64,000 nt of DNA, taken from the NCBI GenBank assembly GCA_965249645.1, contig CBDFML010000010.1, forward strand, positions 372,001 to 436,000. The letters are read 5' to 3'. Of this stretch, positions 48,370 to 56,935 are shown one piece after another. A program made the position numbers and the translations under genes. The notes below the pieces were generated by a model, which was given only the letters and a program-made list of their open reading frames with translations, was not told the origin of the DNA and did not search any database. Position 1 is the first letter of the stretch. Each line of letters starts with the position of its first letter. The stretch is from CAVOEB01 sp965249645 (GTDB lineage: Bacteria > Pseudomonadota > Alphaproteobacteria > UBA828 > JAPUJA01).

Positions 48370-49187
48370 TCCGGGAGTTGCTCCGCCCCCGAGGCGCGCC
48401 TTGCGCGGCGTATCGAGCCGGCCAGCGTGAGGTCGGCAAGGCCGGGCGGCAACAAGGCGAACAACAGGGTCGGCAGGTACAAACCCACTGGAAAGGCAAT
48501 CCGCGCCGGGCGGCGGCGCAGCCGGCGGCGGATCAGCTGAGCGGCTTTGGGCGCCGTCAGGAGAAACGGCATCGGAAATCGGTTGCGCGCAGTGATCCGC
48601 GATTCAACAAATCCCGGGCAGATCACCGTGACGGCTATGCCATCCGGAGCCAGGCTCGGGCGCAGGGCTTCACCCCAACTCTTGACCGCCGCCTTGCTCG
48701 CCGAATACGCGGTGGCACCCGGCACGCCGCGGAACCCGGCGAGCGAGCTCATCAGCGCGATTTGGCCATGGCCGCGGGCGCGCATGCCTGGGATCACCGG
48801 AAGCACGGTGTTGAGCACACCGTCCAGATTAACCGCAAAGATCCGCCGTGCCTGCGCTTCGGTTTCGTCGTAGATGTGCCGGCCCCCCGGTGTCCCGCAG
48901 GTGCCGGCCGATACGCCCGCGTTGGCGATCACCATGTCGAGGGGGCGGGACGCGTCGCGCGCGGCGATCCAGGCCGCCATGGTCTCGGAGTCGGCGACGT
49001 CGAGCACGGCCATTTCGGTCTCGCTGCCACTTATGCAGCAGGCCTGGGCGACGCTCTCCAGTCGGTCGGCGTTGCGTCCGGTCAGCGCGAGCGATACCCC
49101 CGGGGCTGCGTAGAGGCGGGCCAGTGCCTCGCCTATCCCGCTGCTGGCCCCCGTGATCAAAATCGAGGTCGGTGCTCCATCGGCCAT
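48336..49187 (-). CDS. Short-chain dehydrogenase/reductase
   Basis: A 283-residue SDR starting MADGAPTSILITGASSGIGEA. Motifs are ITGASSGIGEALARLY, ANAGVSAGTCG, the catalytic ALMSSLAGFRGVPGATAYSA with SKAAVKSWGEAL, and CPGFVESRIT. The C-terminal hydrophobic segment IAFPVGLYLPTLLFALLPPG may anchor it at the membrane, as seen in YqjQ-like SDRs. Substrate unknown. The ATG at 49187 fits. It is convergent and overlaps the end of mltG. Confidence 0.85.
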   Translation of the reverse strand: MADGAPTSILITGASSGIGEALARLYAAPGVSLALTGRNADRLESVAQACCISGSETEMAVLDVADSETMAAWIAARDASRPLDMVIANAGVSAGTCGTPGGRHIYDETEAQARRIFAVNLDGVLNTVLPVIPGMRARGHGQIALMSSLAGFRGVPGATAYSASKAAVKSWGEALRPSLAPDGIAVTVICPGFVESRITARNRFPMPFLLTAPKAAQLIRRRLRRRPARIAFPVGLYLPTLLFALLPPGLADLTLAGSIRRARRASGAEQLPDQGTPPDSMSR

Positions 49188-49215
49188 CGCGCGCGCCCTC
49201 CCGCCGATCGCTTGC

Positions 49216-49245
49216 TTGTTGGTCGACCCGGCCCGCGGGTATAGT
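49216..49245 (+). promoter_or_regulatory. Probable yicC promoter
   Basis: TTGTTG (49216-49221), 18 bases, then TATAGT (49240-49245), 63 bases before the yicC start. An overlapping TTGGTC with 15-base spacing is an alternative -35. Confidence 0.45.
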
Positions 49246-49308
49246 GCCCGCCATCGGGCGCCGCGGCGGCGCCCGCCGGCCCTGACGGGCAGACAATACG
49301 AGGTGAGC

Positions 49309-50196
49309 GTGGCGGTTTCCAGCATGACCGGCTTTGCCCGCACCGATGGGATCCATGGTGAGGCGCGATGGACATGGGAGGTCAAGAGCGTCAACGGCCG
49401 GTCCCTTGAGGTGCGCTGTCGGCTGCCGCAGCGGATGGACTGGCTTGAGCCGGTTGCCCGAGAAGCTGCGAGCGCGCGCCTGAGTCGCGGCCATATAGGG
49501 ATTGCGTTGAATTTCGACCAGGCCGACGTCCCCGCTGATTTGCGCCTCAACGAGGCGCTGCTCGAGCGATTGCTCGCCGTGGCCGCCGAATTCGCCGCCG
49601 ACGGCCGCGCCGCGCCGCCGCGCATCGATGGTTTGCTTGGCCTGCGCGGGGTGGTGGAATCGGTCGTTCCCGTCGAGGACGAGGCTGCGCGCGAGGCACG
49701 CGATGCCGCGCTCGTGTCCAGCCTTCACGATGCGCTCGACAAACTCGCCGATGCGCGTCGCGCCGAGGGTGAGCAGATCGATGCCACCTTGCGCGACCAG
49801 CTTGACGAAATCGCGGTGCTGGCCGACCGGGCGGCCACGGCGCCCGCTCTTGCGCCCGAGGCGATCAAGGCGCGACTCGCCGAGAAGCTCGCCGCCTTGC
49901 TTGACGAGGGCACCGGGTTGCCGGAGGACAGAATCGCTCAGGAAGTGGCGGTTCTCGCAGTCAAAGCCGATGTGCGCGAAGAACTCGACCGGCTGCGTGC
50001 CCATCTGGTCGGTGCGCGGGAATTGCTCGACGGCGGCGAGGCGGTGGGCCGCCGGCTCGATTTCCTGTGCCAAGAATTCAACCGCGAAGCCAACACCCTA
50101 TGCTCGAAATCGAACGATCTCTCGCTCACCCGGATCGGTCTCGACCTCAAGGCCGTGATCGACCAGTTTCGCGAGCAGGTCCAGAACGTCGAATGA
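49309..50196 (+). CDS. yicC: YicC-family endoribonuclease
   Basis: A 295-residue protein starting at GTG 49309 (AVSSMTGFARTDG), with the SD-like GAGGTG just upstream. Family motifs include the N-terminal SSMTGFAR, VKSVNGRSLEVRCRLP and the C-terminal RRLDFLCQEFNREANTLCSK plus DLKAVIDQFREQVQNVE. YicC members are RNases acting on small RNAs in enterobacteria. It precedes gmk by 29 bases, a widely conserved pair. Confidence 0.93.
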   Translation: MAVSSMTGFARTDGIHGEARWTWEVKSVNGRSLEVRCRLPQRMDWLEPVAREAASARLSRGHIGIALNFDQADVPADLRLNEALLERLLAVAAEFAADGRAAPPRIDGLLGLRGVVESVVPVEDEAAREARDAALVSSLHDALDKLADARRAEGEQIDATLRDQLDEIAVLADRAATAPALAPEAIKARLAEKLAALLDEGTGLPEDRIAQEVAVLAVKADVREELDRLRAHLVGARELLDGGEAVGRRLDFLCQEFNREANTLCSKSNDLSLTRIGLDLKAVIDQFREQVQNVE

Positions 50197-50225
50197 TCTG
50201 CGCTGCTCGAGGAGGCCGTCCCGCC

Positions 50226-50864
50226 ATGCCCGTTTTGTCGATCGAACGCAGAGGCCTGATGCTTGTGCTGTCCTCCCCATCGGGCGCGGGCAAGACCACA
50301 ATTTCACGCCGTCTGCTCGAGCTCGACGACAATTTGACCCTGTCGGTCTCGATGACGACCCGTCCGATCCGCTCCGGCGAAATCGACGGCGTCGACTACA
50401 AATTCGTCGATGAGGCAGTCTTCGCGGACATGGTAAAGCAGGGGGAATTTCTCGAGCACGCTCGCGTCTTCGATCATTACTACGGAACGCCCCGCGGTCC
50501 TGTCGAGACGGCGCTCGCTGCCGGGCGCGATATGCTTTTCGACATCGACTGGCAAGGCGCTCAGCAACTGGCCGAGGCGGTGCGCGACGATCTCGTGAGC
50601 GTGTTCATTCTGCCGCCGTCTACTGCCGCGCTTGAGCGCCGCCTCCACTCGCGGGCCCAGGATTCCGACGAGGTCGTAGCCCGTCGCATGGCCGAGGCGG
50701 CGGACGAGATGAGCCACTGGGATGCCTACAGCTACATCATTATCAACGACGATCTCGAAGAGAGCGTAGGCGGCGCGCGCGCCGTGCTGGCCGCCGAAAG
50801 GCTGTCGCGTCAGCACCAGATCGGGTTGGGGGAATTCGTCAAGCGGCTGCGCGGCGAACGCTGA
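50226..50864 (+). CDS. gmk: Guanylate kinase
   Basis: A 212-residue GMP kinase. The P-loop is LVLSSPSGAGKTTISRRL, followed by SVSMTTRPIRSGEIDGVDY and the GMP-binding FLEHARVFDHYYGTP, then DIDWQGAQQLAEAV. The start at 50226 gives MPVLSIERRGLMLVLSS. The 3' end overlaps the convergent GNAT gene by 26 bases. Confidence 0.96.
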   Translation: MPVLSIERRGLMLVLSSPSGAGKTTISRRLLELDDNLTLSVSMTTRPIRSGEIDGVDYKFVDEAVFADMVKQGEFLEHARVFDHYYGTPRGPVETALAAGRDMLFDIDWQGAQQLAEAVRDDLVSVFILPPSTAALERRLHSRAQDSDEVVARRMAEAADEMSHWDAYSYIIINDDLEESVGGARAVLAAERLSRQHQIGLGEFVKRLRGER

Positions 50865-51381
50865 ACAAATTGCGGCTTACGCCCCGTCGAAGACAACCTC
50901 CCGGCGCGAGCGGGCCGGCAACCCCCTCGAGCGCCCCGGGCGCGAGTTCCAGAACCAGAAAGCGTTCGTCGTCGACGGCCTCGTCGAACACCAGATCATG
51001 CTGGCGCGCCGACACAAAGCCGAAGCGTCCCAGATAGGCGCGGGTGCCAATCGCAACGACAATGTCATGACCCGCTATACGCGCCGCTTCGATGCCGGCG
51101 GCAACCAGCCGGGCACCGATCCCCTGGCCTTGCTCGTTGGGATCGACGGCAATGGGGCCAAGCAGAATAGCGGCCACGCCGCCCGCCGTGATCGGCCAGA
51201 AGCGGATGGTGCCGACTAGGCGCCCATTCCTGTATGCGACGAAGCATAACCCGTCGAGAGGAGGACGCTCAGTGCGCAGGCGATAACTCGGGCGCGCCTG
51301 GCGTTCGGGCTCAAAGGCGCGATCGAGTAGATTTTCGATGGCGACGGTGTCTGCCGGCGTCTCGGGCCGGATGATAATCAT
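50839..51381 (-). CDS. GNAT-family N-acetyltransferase
   Basis: A 180-residue acetyl-CoA-dependent acyltransferase starting MIIIRPETPADTVAIENLLD. The acetyl-CoA loop is IAVDPNEQGQGIGARLVAAG, and VVAIGTRAYLGRFGFVSARQ is typical of the YhbS subfamily. Its substrate is unknown. Confidence 0.88.
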   Translation of the reverse strand: MIIIRPETPADTVAIENLLDRAFEPERQARPSYRLRTERPPLDGLCFVAYRNGRLVGTIRFWPITAGGVAAILLGPIAVDPNEQGQGIGARLVAAGIEAARIAGHDIVVAIGTRAYLGRFGFVSARQHDLVFDEAVDDERFLVLELAPGALEGVAGPLAPGGCLRRGVSRNLFSVRRAAA

Positions 51382-51399
51382 AGGGATCTCCGGAAAAGC

Positions 51400-51420
51400 G
51401 AAAAAGACCGGGGCGTCTTC
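51400..51420 (-). terminator. Possible terminator after rsmA
   Basis: On the minus strand AAGAC and GTCTT flank a six-base GC loop and are followed by TTTCGC. The stem is only five pairs, so the strength is uncertain. Confidence 0.35.
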
Positions 51421-51457
51421 TTACGGCAGTTCGCATGATCGGGCAATACGGATTGTG

Positions 51458-52318
51458 TCACGAGCGCTCGGCCTCGGTGCGGGAACGCCAGGCCCGGGCG
51501 AGCGAGCAGAACTCCGCGACATCGAGTTCCTCGGCCCGCCGCTCGGGCGCAATGCCCGCAACAGCCAACAACGTCTGCGGGTCGGGTCCCAGACGTTTTA
51601 ATGCGCTGCGCAGCATCTTGCGCCGCTGGTTGAAGACGGCGGCGACCACGGTTTCCAGCGCGTCCCAGTCGGCGGCAGCCTGAGGTTCGGCCAACGGGGC
51701 CAGGGCAACCAGTGTCGAGGTCACTTTTGGGGCCGGCACGAAGGCGCCGGGCGGCAGGTCGAATAACGCGCGGGGTCGGGTTCGCCATTGGGCCATAATC
51801 GAAAGACGGCCATAGGCTCCGGTGCGGGGCAGGGCCGTGAGGCGCGCCGCAACTTCCTTCTGGAACATCAGGGCCAGGCCCGTGAACAGCTCGATCTGCG
51901 CGAGCCATTTGACCAGCAACGGCGTCGCGACGTTGTAAGGGAGATTGGCGACGATGCGGCGTGGCGCGGGCACAAGAGCTGCTTCGTCGACGGTTCGGGC
52001 GTCGGCCTCGACGATTTCGAGTCGGCCGGGATACGCCGCGGCAAGTTCGGTCAAGGCGGCAACGCAGCGCGGGTCTCTCTCCACCGCGAGTACCCGTACG
52101 GCCCCGGCCTCAAGCAGCGCGCGGGTCAATCCGCCGGGGCCCGGGCCAATCTCAATCACCGTCTCGCTGCCAAACGGTCCAGCAGCGTCGGCGATGCGTC
52201 GGGCGATTGTCGGGTCGAGTAAAAAATTCTGGCCGAGCTTGCGTCGCGCGGAAAGACCGTGCCGGCGGATAACCTCGCGCAGCGGCGGCAGCGCGGGCCC
52301 GCTTTCAGGCCGGCTCAG
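51458..52318 (-). CDS. rsmA: 16S rRNA adenine N6-dimethyltransferase, probable CTG start
   Basis: A 286-residue enzyme (KsgA) dimethylating A1518/A1519 of 16S rRNA. Motifs are RRKLGQNFLLD, VIEIGPGPGGLTRALLE and NLPYNVATPLL. No ATG, GTG or TTG exists in frame near the conserved N-terminus. The nearest is an ATG at 52456, which would overlap surA by 142 bases with non-conserved Arg/Pro-rich sequence. CTG at 52318-52316 overlaps the surA stop (CTGA) and has GAGG 7 bases upstream. It gives SRPESGPALPPLREVIRRHG, in line with family N-termini. I therefore annotate a CTG start. Confidence 0.9.
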   Translation of the reverse strand: MSRPESGPALPPLREVIRRHGLSARRKLGQNFLLDPTIARRIADAAGPFGSETVIEIGPGPGGLTRALLEAGAVRVLAVERDPRCVAALTELAAAYPGRLEIVEADARTVDEAALVPAPRRIVANLPYNVATPLLVKWLAQIELFTGLALMFQKEVAARLTALPRTGAYGRLSIMAQWRTRPRALFDLPPGAFVPAPKVTSTLVALAPLAEPQAAADWDALETVVAAVFNQRRKMLRSALKRLGPDPQTLLAVAGIAPERRAEELDVAEFCSLARAWRSRTEAERS

Positions 52319-53580
52319 ACGCGCACCTCGATGAAGGACGCGGTCCGCAAGTCGCGCAGGTAGCGCCGGGCCAGCAGGTCGAGCCGACGGGCGACGAGAT
52401 CCCGGCGGATCCTCTCGTCGTCGATGACCCGATCGCCGGTCTCGCGACGCGCGCATACCATCAACACGTGATAGCCGTTTATGGTGCGCACGGGCGCGCT
52501 CGGCTGGTCCACCGCCAAGCCTGCCACGGCCACGCGTATGGGGGTGGGTAGTTCGTCCAGCATCATGGTTCCAAGGTCGCCCGACAATTCGTTCCCCACG
52601 ACCTGGGACAGCTCGCGCATATCGGCGCAGCTGCGCACGGTTCGCCCGACTTCCTGAGCCAAGGCGCGTTGTTCGTTGTCATGCACCGACCCGGGCTCTT
52701 CGGTGACGGGCAGAACCACCTGGACGAGTTCGACCGACACGTCGGCTGCCGCCGCATGGGGTTCCTGGCGATCGAGCACGGCGATGATATGGAAGCCTTC
52801 AACGGACCGGATTGGCTCGGATATGTTGCCCGGTTGCATGGTCGGCACCACGCGCGCGATTTCCGGTGCGAGTTGACCGACCTGCACCCAGCCGAGATCG
52901 CCGCCGACGGCGGCCGTTGCGCTCTGGGAGAATTGTCGGGCGAGCACCCCGAAATCGACCCCACCGGCCTTTAGCTGGGCGGCAAGCTGTCGGGCGTCGG
53001 CCGCGACGGCAAGCTCGTCGGATTGGTTGGGCACGCCCAGAAATAATTCGGCAATCCTGAAAATCGGCTCGTTCTGTCCCGCTTCCATCCGCTCGCGCGC
53101 GGCATCGATTTCTTCCTGGCCGACCACCACATTGGGCCCTAGCCTTCGACGCACGGCAGTGCCCCACACGATCTGCGCGCGGATCTGCTCAAGCGCTGTC
53201 TCCCGGTTTAGACCGCTCGCTTGGAGAAATTCGAAAAAACTGCCTGGCGGCGCGCCGCTGTCGTCTTCCAGTGACGCGACGGCGCGGGCCATCTGGTCCT
53301 CGGTGATCTGGATGCCCAGCCGTGCGCCTTCCTGAAACTGCAGTCGCTCGTTGATCAGGTTCTGCAGCACCTGGGGGGCGATGTTGCGGCGAACCTCGGG
53401 ACTGTTCTGCAAACCGGTGGTCGCTACCGCCAGGTCGATTCGGATGATCAGATCGTAGACCGAAATGACCTCGTCATTGACCACGGCGGCGATGCGCTGC
53501 GAATCCTGGGCCCGGATGGCGGAGCCTGCAAACAGCAGGATCGTCACCGCGATCGCAACAATGATCCATTTCATGCGCAC
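52315..53580 (-). CDS. surA: Periplasmic peptidyl-prolyl isomerase SurA
   Basis: A 421-residue outer-membrane-protein chaperone. A signal peptide (MRMKWIIVAIAVTILLFAGS) precedes an N-terminal chaperone domain with RIAAVVNDEVISVYDLIIRI, and a parvulin PPIase domain around residues 165-275 shows GGDLGWVQVGQLAPEI and SVEGFHIIAVLDRQ. A second parvulin-like region near residues 285-395 is more divergent (GTMMLDELPTPI, INGYHVLMVCARRE). It follows lptD by 93 bases and overlaps rsmA. No pdxA lies between surA and rsmA. Confidence 0.92.
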   Translation of the reverse strand: MRMKWIIVAIAVTILLFAGSAIRAQDSQRIAAVVNDEVISVYDLIIRIDLAVATTGLQNSPEVRRNIAPQVLQNLINERLQFQEGARLGIQITEDQMARAVASLEDDSGAPPGSFFEFLQASGLNRETALEQIRAQIVWGTAVRRRLGPNVVVGQEEIDAARERMEAGQNEPIFRIAELFLGVPNQSDELAVAADARQLAAQLKAGGVDFGVLARQFSQSATAAVGGDLGWVQVGQLAPEIARVVPTMQPGNISEPIRSVEGFHIIAVLDRQEPHAAAADVSVELVQVVLPVTEEPGSVHDNEQRALAQEVGRTVRSCADMRELSQVVGNELSGDLGTMMLDELPTPIRVAVAGLAVDQPSAPVRTINGYHVLMVCARRETGDRVIDDERIRRDLVARRLDLLARRYLRDLRTASFIEVRV

Positions 53581-53673
53581 ATCATGCCCGTTCTTGTCGT
53601 CGGTCTACCGAGGCCGTTTATAGCGGGTTCGGTAAGCCGGCCTCAAATTCTATTTGCACCTGTCAGGCCGGTT

Positions 53674-55836
53674 CTAGCCCAGATGCTTGAATTGGATGGT
53701 AAATAACACCGTGGTCTCGGACTCGACGTCCCGGTCCTCGGTGAATCGCCGGTTCGCACGCAATCGGAAGAGCAGGCATTCGTCCTCATAGATCAAGCTG
53801 CTTCCGGAATTCAGCGACCCGCCGTCACCGGTCAGGTCGCGCCGGTGGTCGAGCGAAAGCGTCCAGGACTTGGTCAGCTCGACATTGCCGACGAAGGAGA
53901 TTTCCTCACGATTTGCAAATTCCGACTCCGTGTCGGCGCTGATTTCGGCGTCGAGCTGGATATAGGTTATCGACGTGTTGAGATAGGACGGCCCGATCGA
54001 CGCATTCACTTCGTTGCGCTGGGCGGTGAAGCTCACCCGATCGAGGCGGAAGCGGTAGCTGATATCCAGGTAATCCGCCGGCGTGATGGCGAGGCGGCCG
54101 ACATAGTCCGAAAAATTGCTCTCCAGACCCGTGCCCGTGCCAAAGGTCGAATCGTCTTTCAGACGGGCGCTCTGGCCCAGCAGTGCCGTGGTTTGTCCGC
54201 CGCTCTCGCCGTAGAGCCCCCAGCGCACCCCGTAATTGACCCGCGGTCCGCCCTCGACGCGGTCGAGCCCGGTGAAACGGTTCGAGCTGAACAGGTTGGT
54301 ATCGTCGAACTCGAAGTCGACGCTGTCCTCGTTGGGAATCTGGTCGAGGTTTCCGCCGTAGGGACTGACGATAGCGGTGACGATCGGCTCGATCATCTGA
54401 CGGACGCTTTCATGTTGGGCGATCATGGGATAGCGCCAGCCGAGGGTGACCTCGGGGATAACGCGTCCCGTCACGCCGTTGAGCGCGGTCGTGTTTGGGT
54501 CGGCGGGGTTCGCGACGTCGTTGACCCAATAAAGATCGCCACGCAGTCTGGCTGAAAAATTGTAGATATCGCCGGAAGCGCCGGTATATCGCGCGTGCCA
54601 ACCGCCGGTGGTTGACAGGCGTCGGCTGTCGGCTCCCTCGCTGCGTGCCAGCAACAAGGTGTTGGCGTTAACACTCCACCAGGTTCCCGCAGAACTCGGG
54701 TCGCTGATGAACTCGTAGTCGAACGAAGGCAGGATAAGCGGAATCTTGCCCGGATCGTCATTCTCCTCCAGCCCTTGGAACCAGTAGCCGGCAAGCGATG
54801 CAAAGCGGCGACCGTCTTGTCCCTGCAGCCAGAGGTCGGTGGTCAACGTATCCTCGCCGCCGAACCCGTAGCGGCTGCGGTATGTGTCGTCGGTCGCGCG
54901 AGAGAGATCGAATCCCCACATCCAGGCCGGGCCCAGAGCGAATCGCCCGTCGCCTTCAATATGACCCCGGGTTTCCTCGCCGCCGATACGCTCCCCGTCA
55001 TCGTCTCGCTGGTCGACATGGGTCCAGCTGCCACCCAGGCGATAGATTCCGTTTCCCGTATGCTCGCGGTATTCGCCGGCCAGGACGACGCCTTCCTTCG
55101 AGGTGAAAATCGGTGCGAACGTGAAGTCGCGCTGGGGTTGAATATTCCAGAAATAGGGCGTCGTGACGTTGAGGCCGAGGGTGCTCGAGCTGCCGTAGGT
55201 AGGGGCGAGAAAGCCGCTCTTTCTCTTCACCGTTGGATCGGGGTGTGCGAAATAAGGCAGGTACATGACCGGTACGCCGTAGATTTCCATGAAGACGTCG
55301 GAATATTCGATCATGCGGTCTTCCTGGTCGTGCTCGACTCGAATGGCTTTGAGTTGCCAAAGCGGCGCACTCTCCGGATCGTCGGCGCAGAGCGCACAAG
55401 GCGAGTAAATAGCCTTGCGCATTTCCGTTCGGTTGCCCGCGGAGCGCCGCGCGCCGTTGGCTGCCAGGCGCGAGTGGTCGGTCATCAGCAGACGGATATT
55501 CGTGACCACGCCATTTTTCATCTGGTTGGTCAGTTCGACCGCATCGGCGAACAGCACCTCGCCGTTGGGCTCGAGAATGCTCACATTGCCGCTGGCAACC
55601 ACCCGGTCGCGCCGCTGGTCGTAGGTCACGCGGTCGGCCAGCAGGATGCGGCCGGACTGGGCAAGCTCGACATGGCCCTCCGCAGTGACGATTTCCGACG
55701 TCTGGTCGTGGGTCAACCAGTCCGCGCGTAGCAGCACGGGCGCATCGGTCGGCGCCTGGGCCTGCGCACCGCAGAGGGTCGTGACCGAAAGGCTGGTCGC
55801 CAGGACCAGGGCGATCACCGAGAGAATGCGGTGCAT
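53674..55836 (-). CDS. lptD: LPS-assembly outer membrane protein LptD
   Basis: A 720-residue beta-barrel that inserts LPS into the outer leaflet with LptE. A signal peptide (MHRILSVIALVLATSLSVTT) is followed by an OstA/LptA-like jellyroll (residues 30-145, VTAEGHVELAQSGRILLADR) and a long strand-rich barrel ending in TVLFTIQFKHLG. A CALCADDP Cys pair lies near the jellyroll-barrel junction. The ATG at 55836 lies 4 bases after lptG. Confidence 0.95.
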   Translation of the reverse strand: MHRILSVIALVLATSLSVTTLCGAQAQAPTDAPVLLRADWLTHDQTSEIVTAEGHVELAQSGRILLADRVTYDQRRDRVVASGNVSILEPNGEVLFADAVELTNQMKNGVVTNIRLLMTDHSRLAANGARRSAGNRTEMRKAIYSPCALCADDPESAPLWQLKAIRVEHDQEDRMIEYSDVFMEIYGVPVMYLPYFAHPDPTVKRKSGFLAPTYGSSSTLGLNVTTPYFWNIQPQRDFTFAPIFTSKEGVVLAGEYREHTGNGIYRLGGSWTHVDQRDDDGERIGGEETRGHIEGDGRFALGPAWMWGFDLSRATDDTYRSRYGFGGEDTLTTDLWLQGQDGRRFASLAGYWFQGLEENDDPGKIPLILPSFDYEFISDPSSAGTWWSVNANTLLLARSEGADSRRLSTTGGWHARYTGASGDIYNFSARLRGDLYWVNDVANPADPNTTALNGVTGRVIPEVTLGWRYPMIAQHESVRQMIEPIVTAIVSPYGGNLDQIPNEDSVDFEFDDTNLFSSNRFTGLDRVEGGPRVNYGVRWGLYGESGGQTTALLGQSARLKDDSTFGTGTGLESNFSDYVGRLAITPADYLDISYRFRLDRVSFTAQRNEVNASIGPSYLNTSITYIQLDAEISADTESEFANREEISFVGNVELTKSWTLSLDHRRDLTGDGGSLNSGSSLIYEDECLLFRLRANRRFTEDRDVESETTVLFTIQFKHLG

Positions 55837-55840
55837 GGAG

Positions 55841-56935
55841 TTATCCGTCTTCAAGGTGGAACAGCAGGCCGATGCCCAGCAGGGTGCATATCCCCGCGGG
55901 CGTCCAGGCCGCCAGAGCAGGCGGAATTTTCCCTGAGAGACCAAGGGCGAGGACCACGTCGGAAAGGAAATAGAATACGAAGCCGGTCAGCACGCCGGCT
56001 GCAATCAGCAGCCCCGTACCGCCGCGCCGCGTCAGGCGCAGCGAGAATGTCGCGGCGATCAGCACCATGGCGCAGAACAGCAATGGAGCCGAGAGCAGGG
56101 CATACCAATGGATGCGGTGCTTCACCGCCGAGAAGCCGGCCTTCTCCAACACTTTGATGAAGCCCGGCAGCTCCCAGAACGACAGCGTTTCGGGAGACGC
56201 AAAGCTGTCCTGGATTTGGCTCAGGGTCAGATCCGTGGAAAGCTTGTAGCGGTCGGTAAACTCGGCTGGCCGGTCCGGCGCGGTCAGCACTGCATCTTGC
56301 AGGTCCCAATAGCCGTCCTCGAGCTTCGCGCTCGCCGCGTCGATCCGGCCGATGAAGCTGTCGGTGCCTTCGAAGCGAAAGATGATTACGTCGTGCAGCA
56401 CCGTGTCGGGCTCGGTGACCCGCTGCGCATGGATCACCGATTCTCCGCTCTGGCCCGCCTGGCGTAGCCACAGCCCGGACGACGAAATCGCGAGCAGGCT
56501 CGCCTGCTTGCGCAGGTGGGTCGCTTCGAGTTGCTCGTAGCGCGAAACCATGGCCGAGGCGAGCGGGTTATAGATCGTGATCGTCACCGTGCCGACGAGA
56601 AAGGCGATAATCAGGGCAGGCAGCATGAATTGCCAGGCCGATACCCCGGCGGCTCGGGCGACCACCAGTTCGTGGCTGCGTGTGAGTTTCGAAAAACACA
56701 GGATACCGCCGATCAGGATGGCGAATGGGATCGCCTTTTGCGCCATAAATGGCAGCTTCATGAACGCCATCAACATCAGCGTGCCGACGTCTGCCGTCTC
56801 CTTCGACGCACCTCGGCGAAGCAGCTCGACCAGGTCGAAGACGAAAATGGTTGCAATAAACACAAGAAAGACGAGACCGACCCAGGTGAAGAACTGGCGA
56901 CCGAAATAAACCGACAGCGTCGTCGACAACCTCAT
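55841..56935 (-). CDS. lptG: LPS export ABC permease LptG
   Basis: A 364-residue YjgP/YjgQ permease, MRLSTTLSVYFGRQFFTWVG. Six membrane helices are placed as expected (three N-terminal, three C-terminal) around a periplasmic beta-jellyroll with YWDLQDAVLTAPDRPAEF. It forms a bridge with LptF and an LptB ATPase encoded elsewhere. Its start overlaps lptF by 4 bases. Confidence 0.93.
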   Translation of the reverse strand: MRLSTTLSVYFGRQFFTWVGLVFLVFIATIFVFDLVELLRRGASKETADVGTLMLMAFMKLPFMAQKAIPFAILIGGILCFSKLTRSHELVVARAAGVSAWQFMLPALIIAFLVGTVTITIYNPLASAMVSRYEQLEATHLRKQASLLAISSSGLWLRQAGQSGESVIHAQRVTEPDTVLHDVIIFRFEGTDSFIGRIDAASAKLEDGYWDLQDAVLTAPDRPAEFTDRYKLSTDLTLSQIQDSFASPETLSFWELPGFIKVLEKAGFSAVKHRIHWYALLSAPLLFCAMVLIAATFSLRLTRRGGTGLLIAAGVLTGFVFYFLSDVVLALGLSGKIPPALAAWTPAGICTLLGIGLLFHLEDG

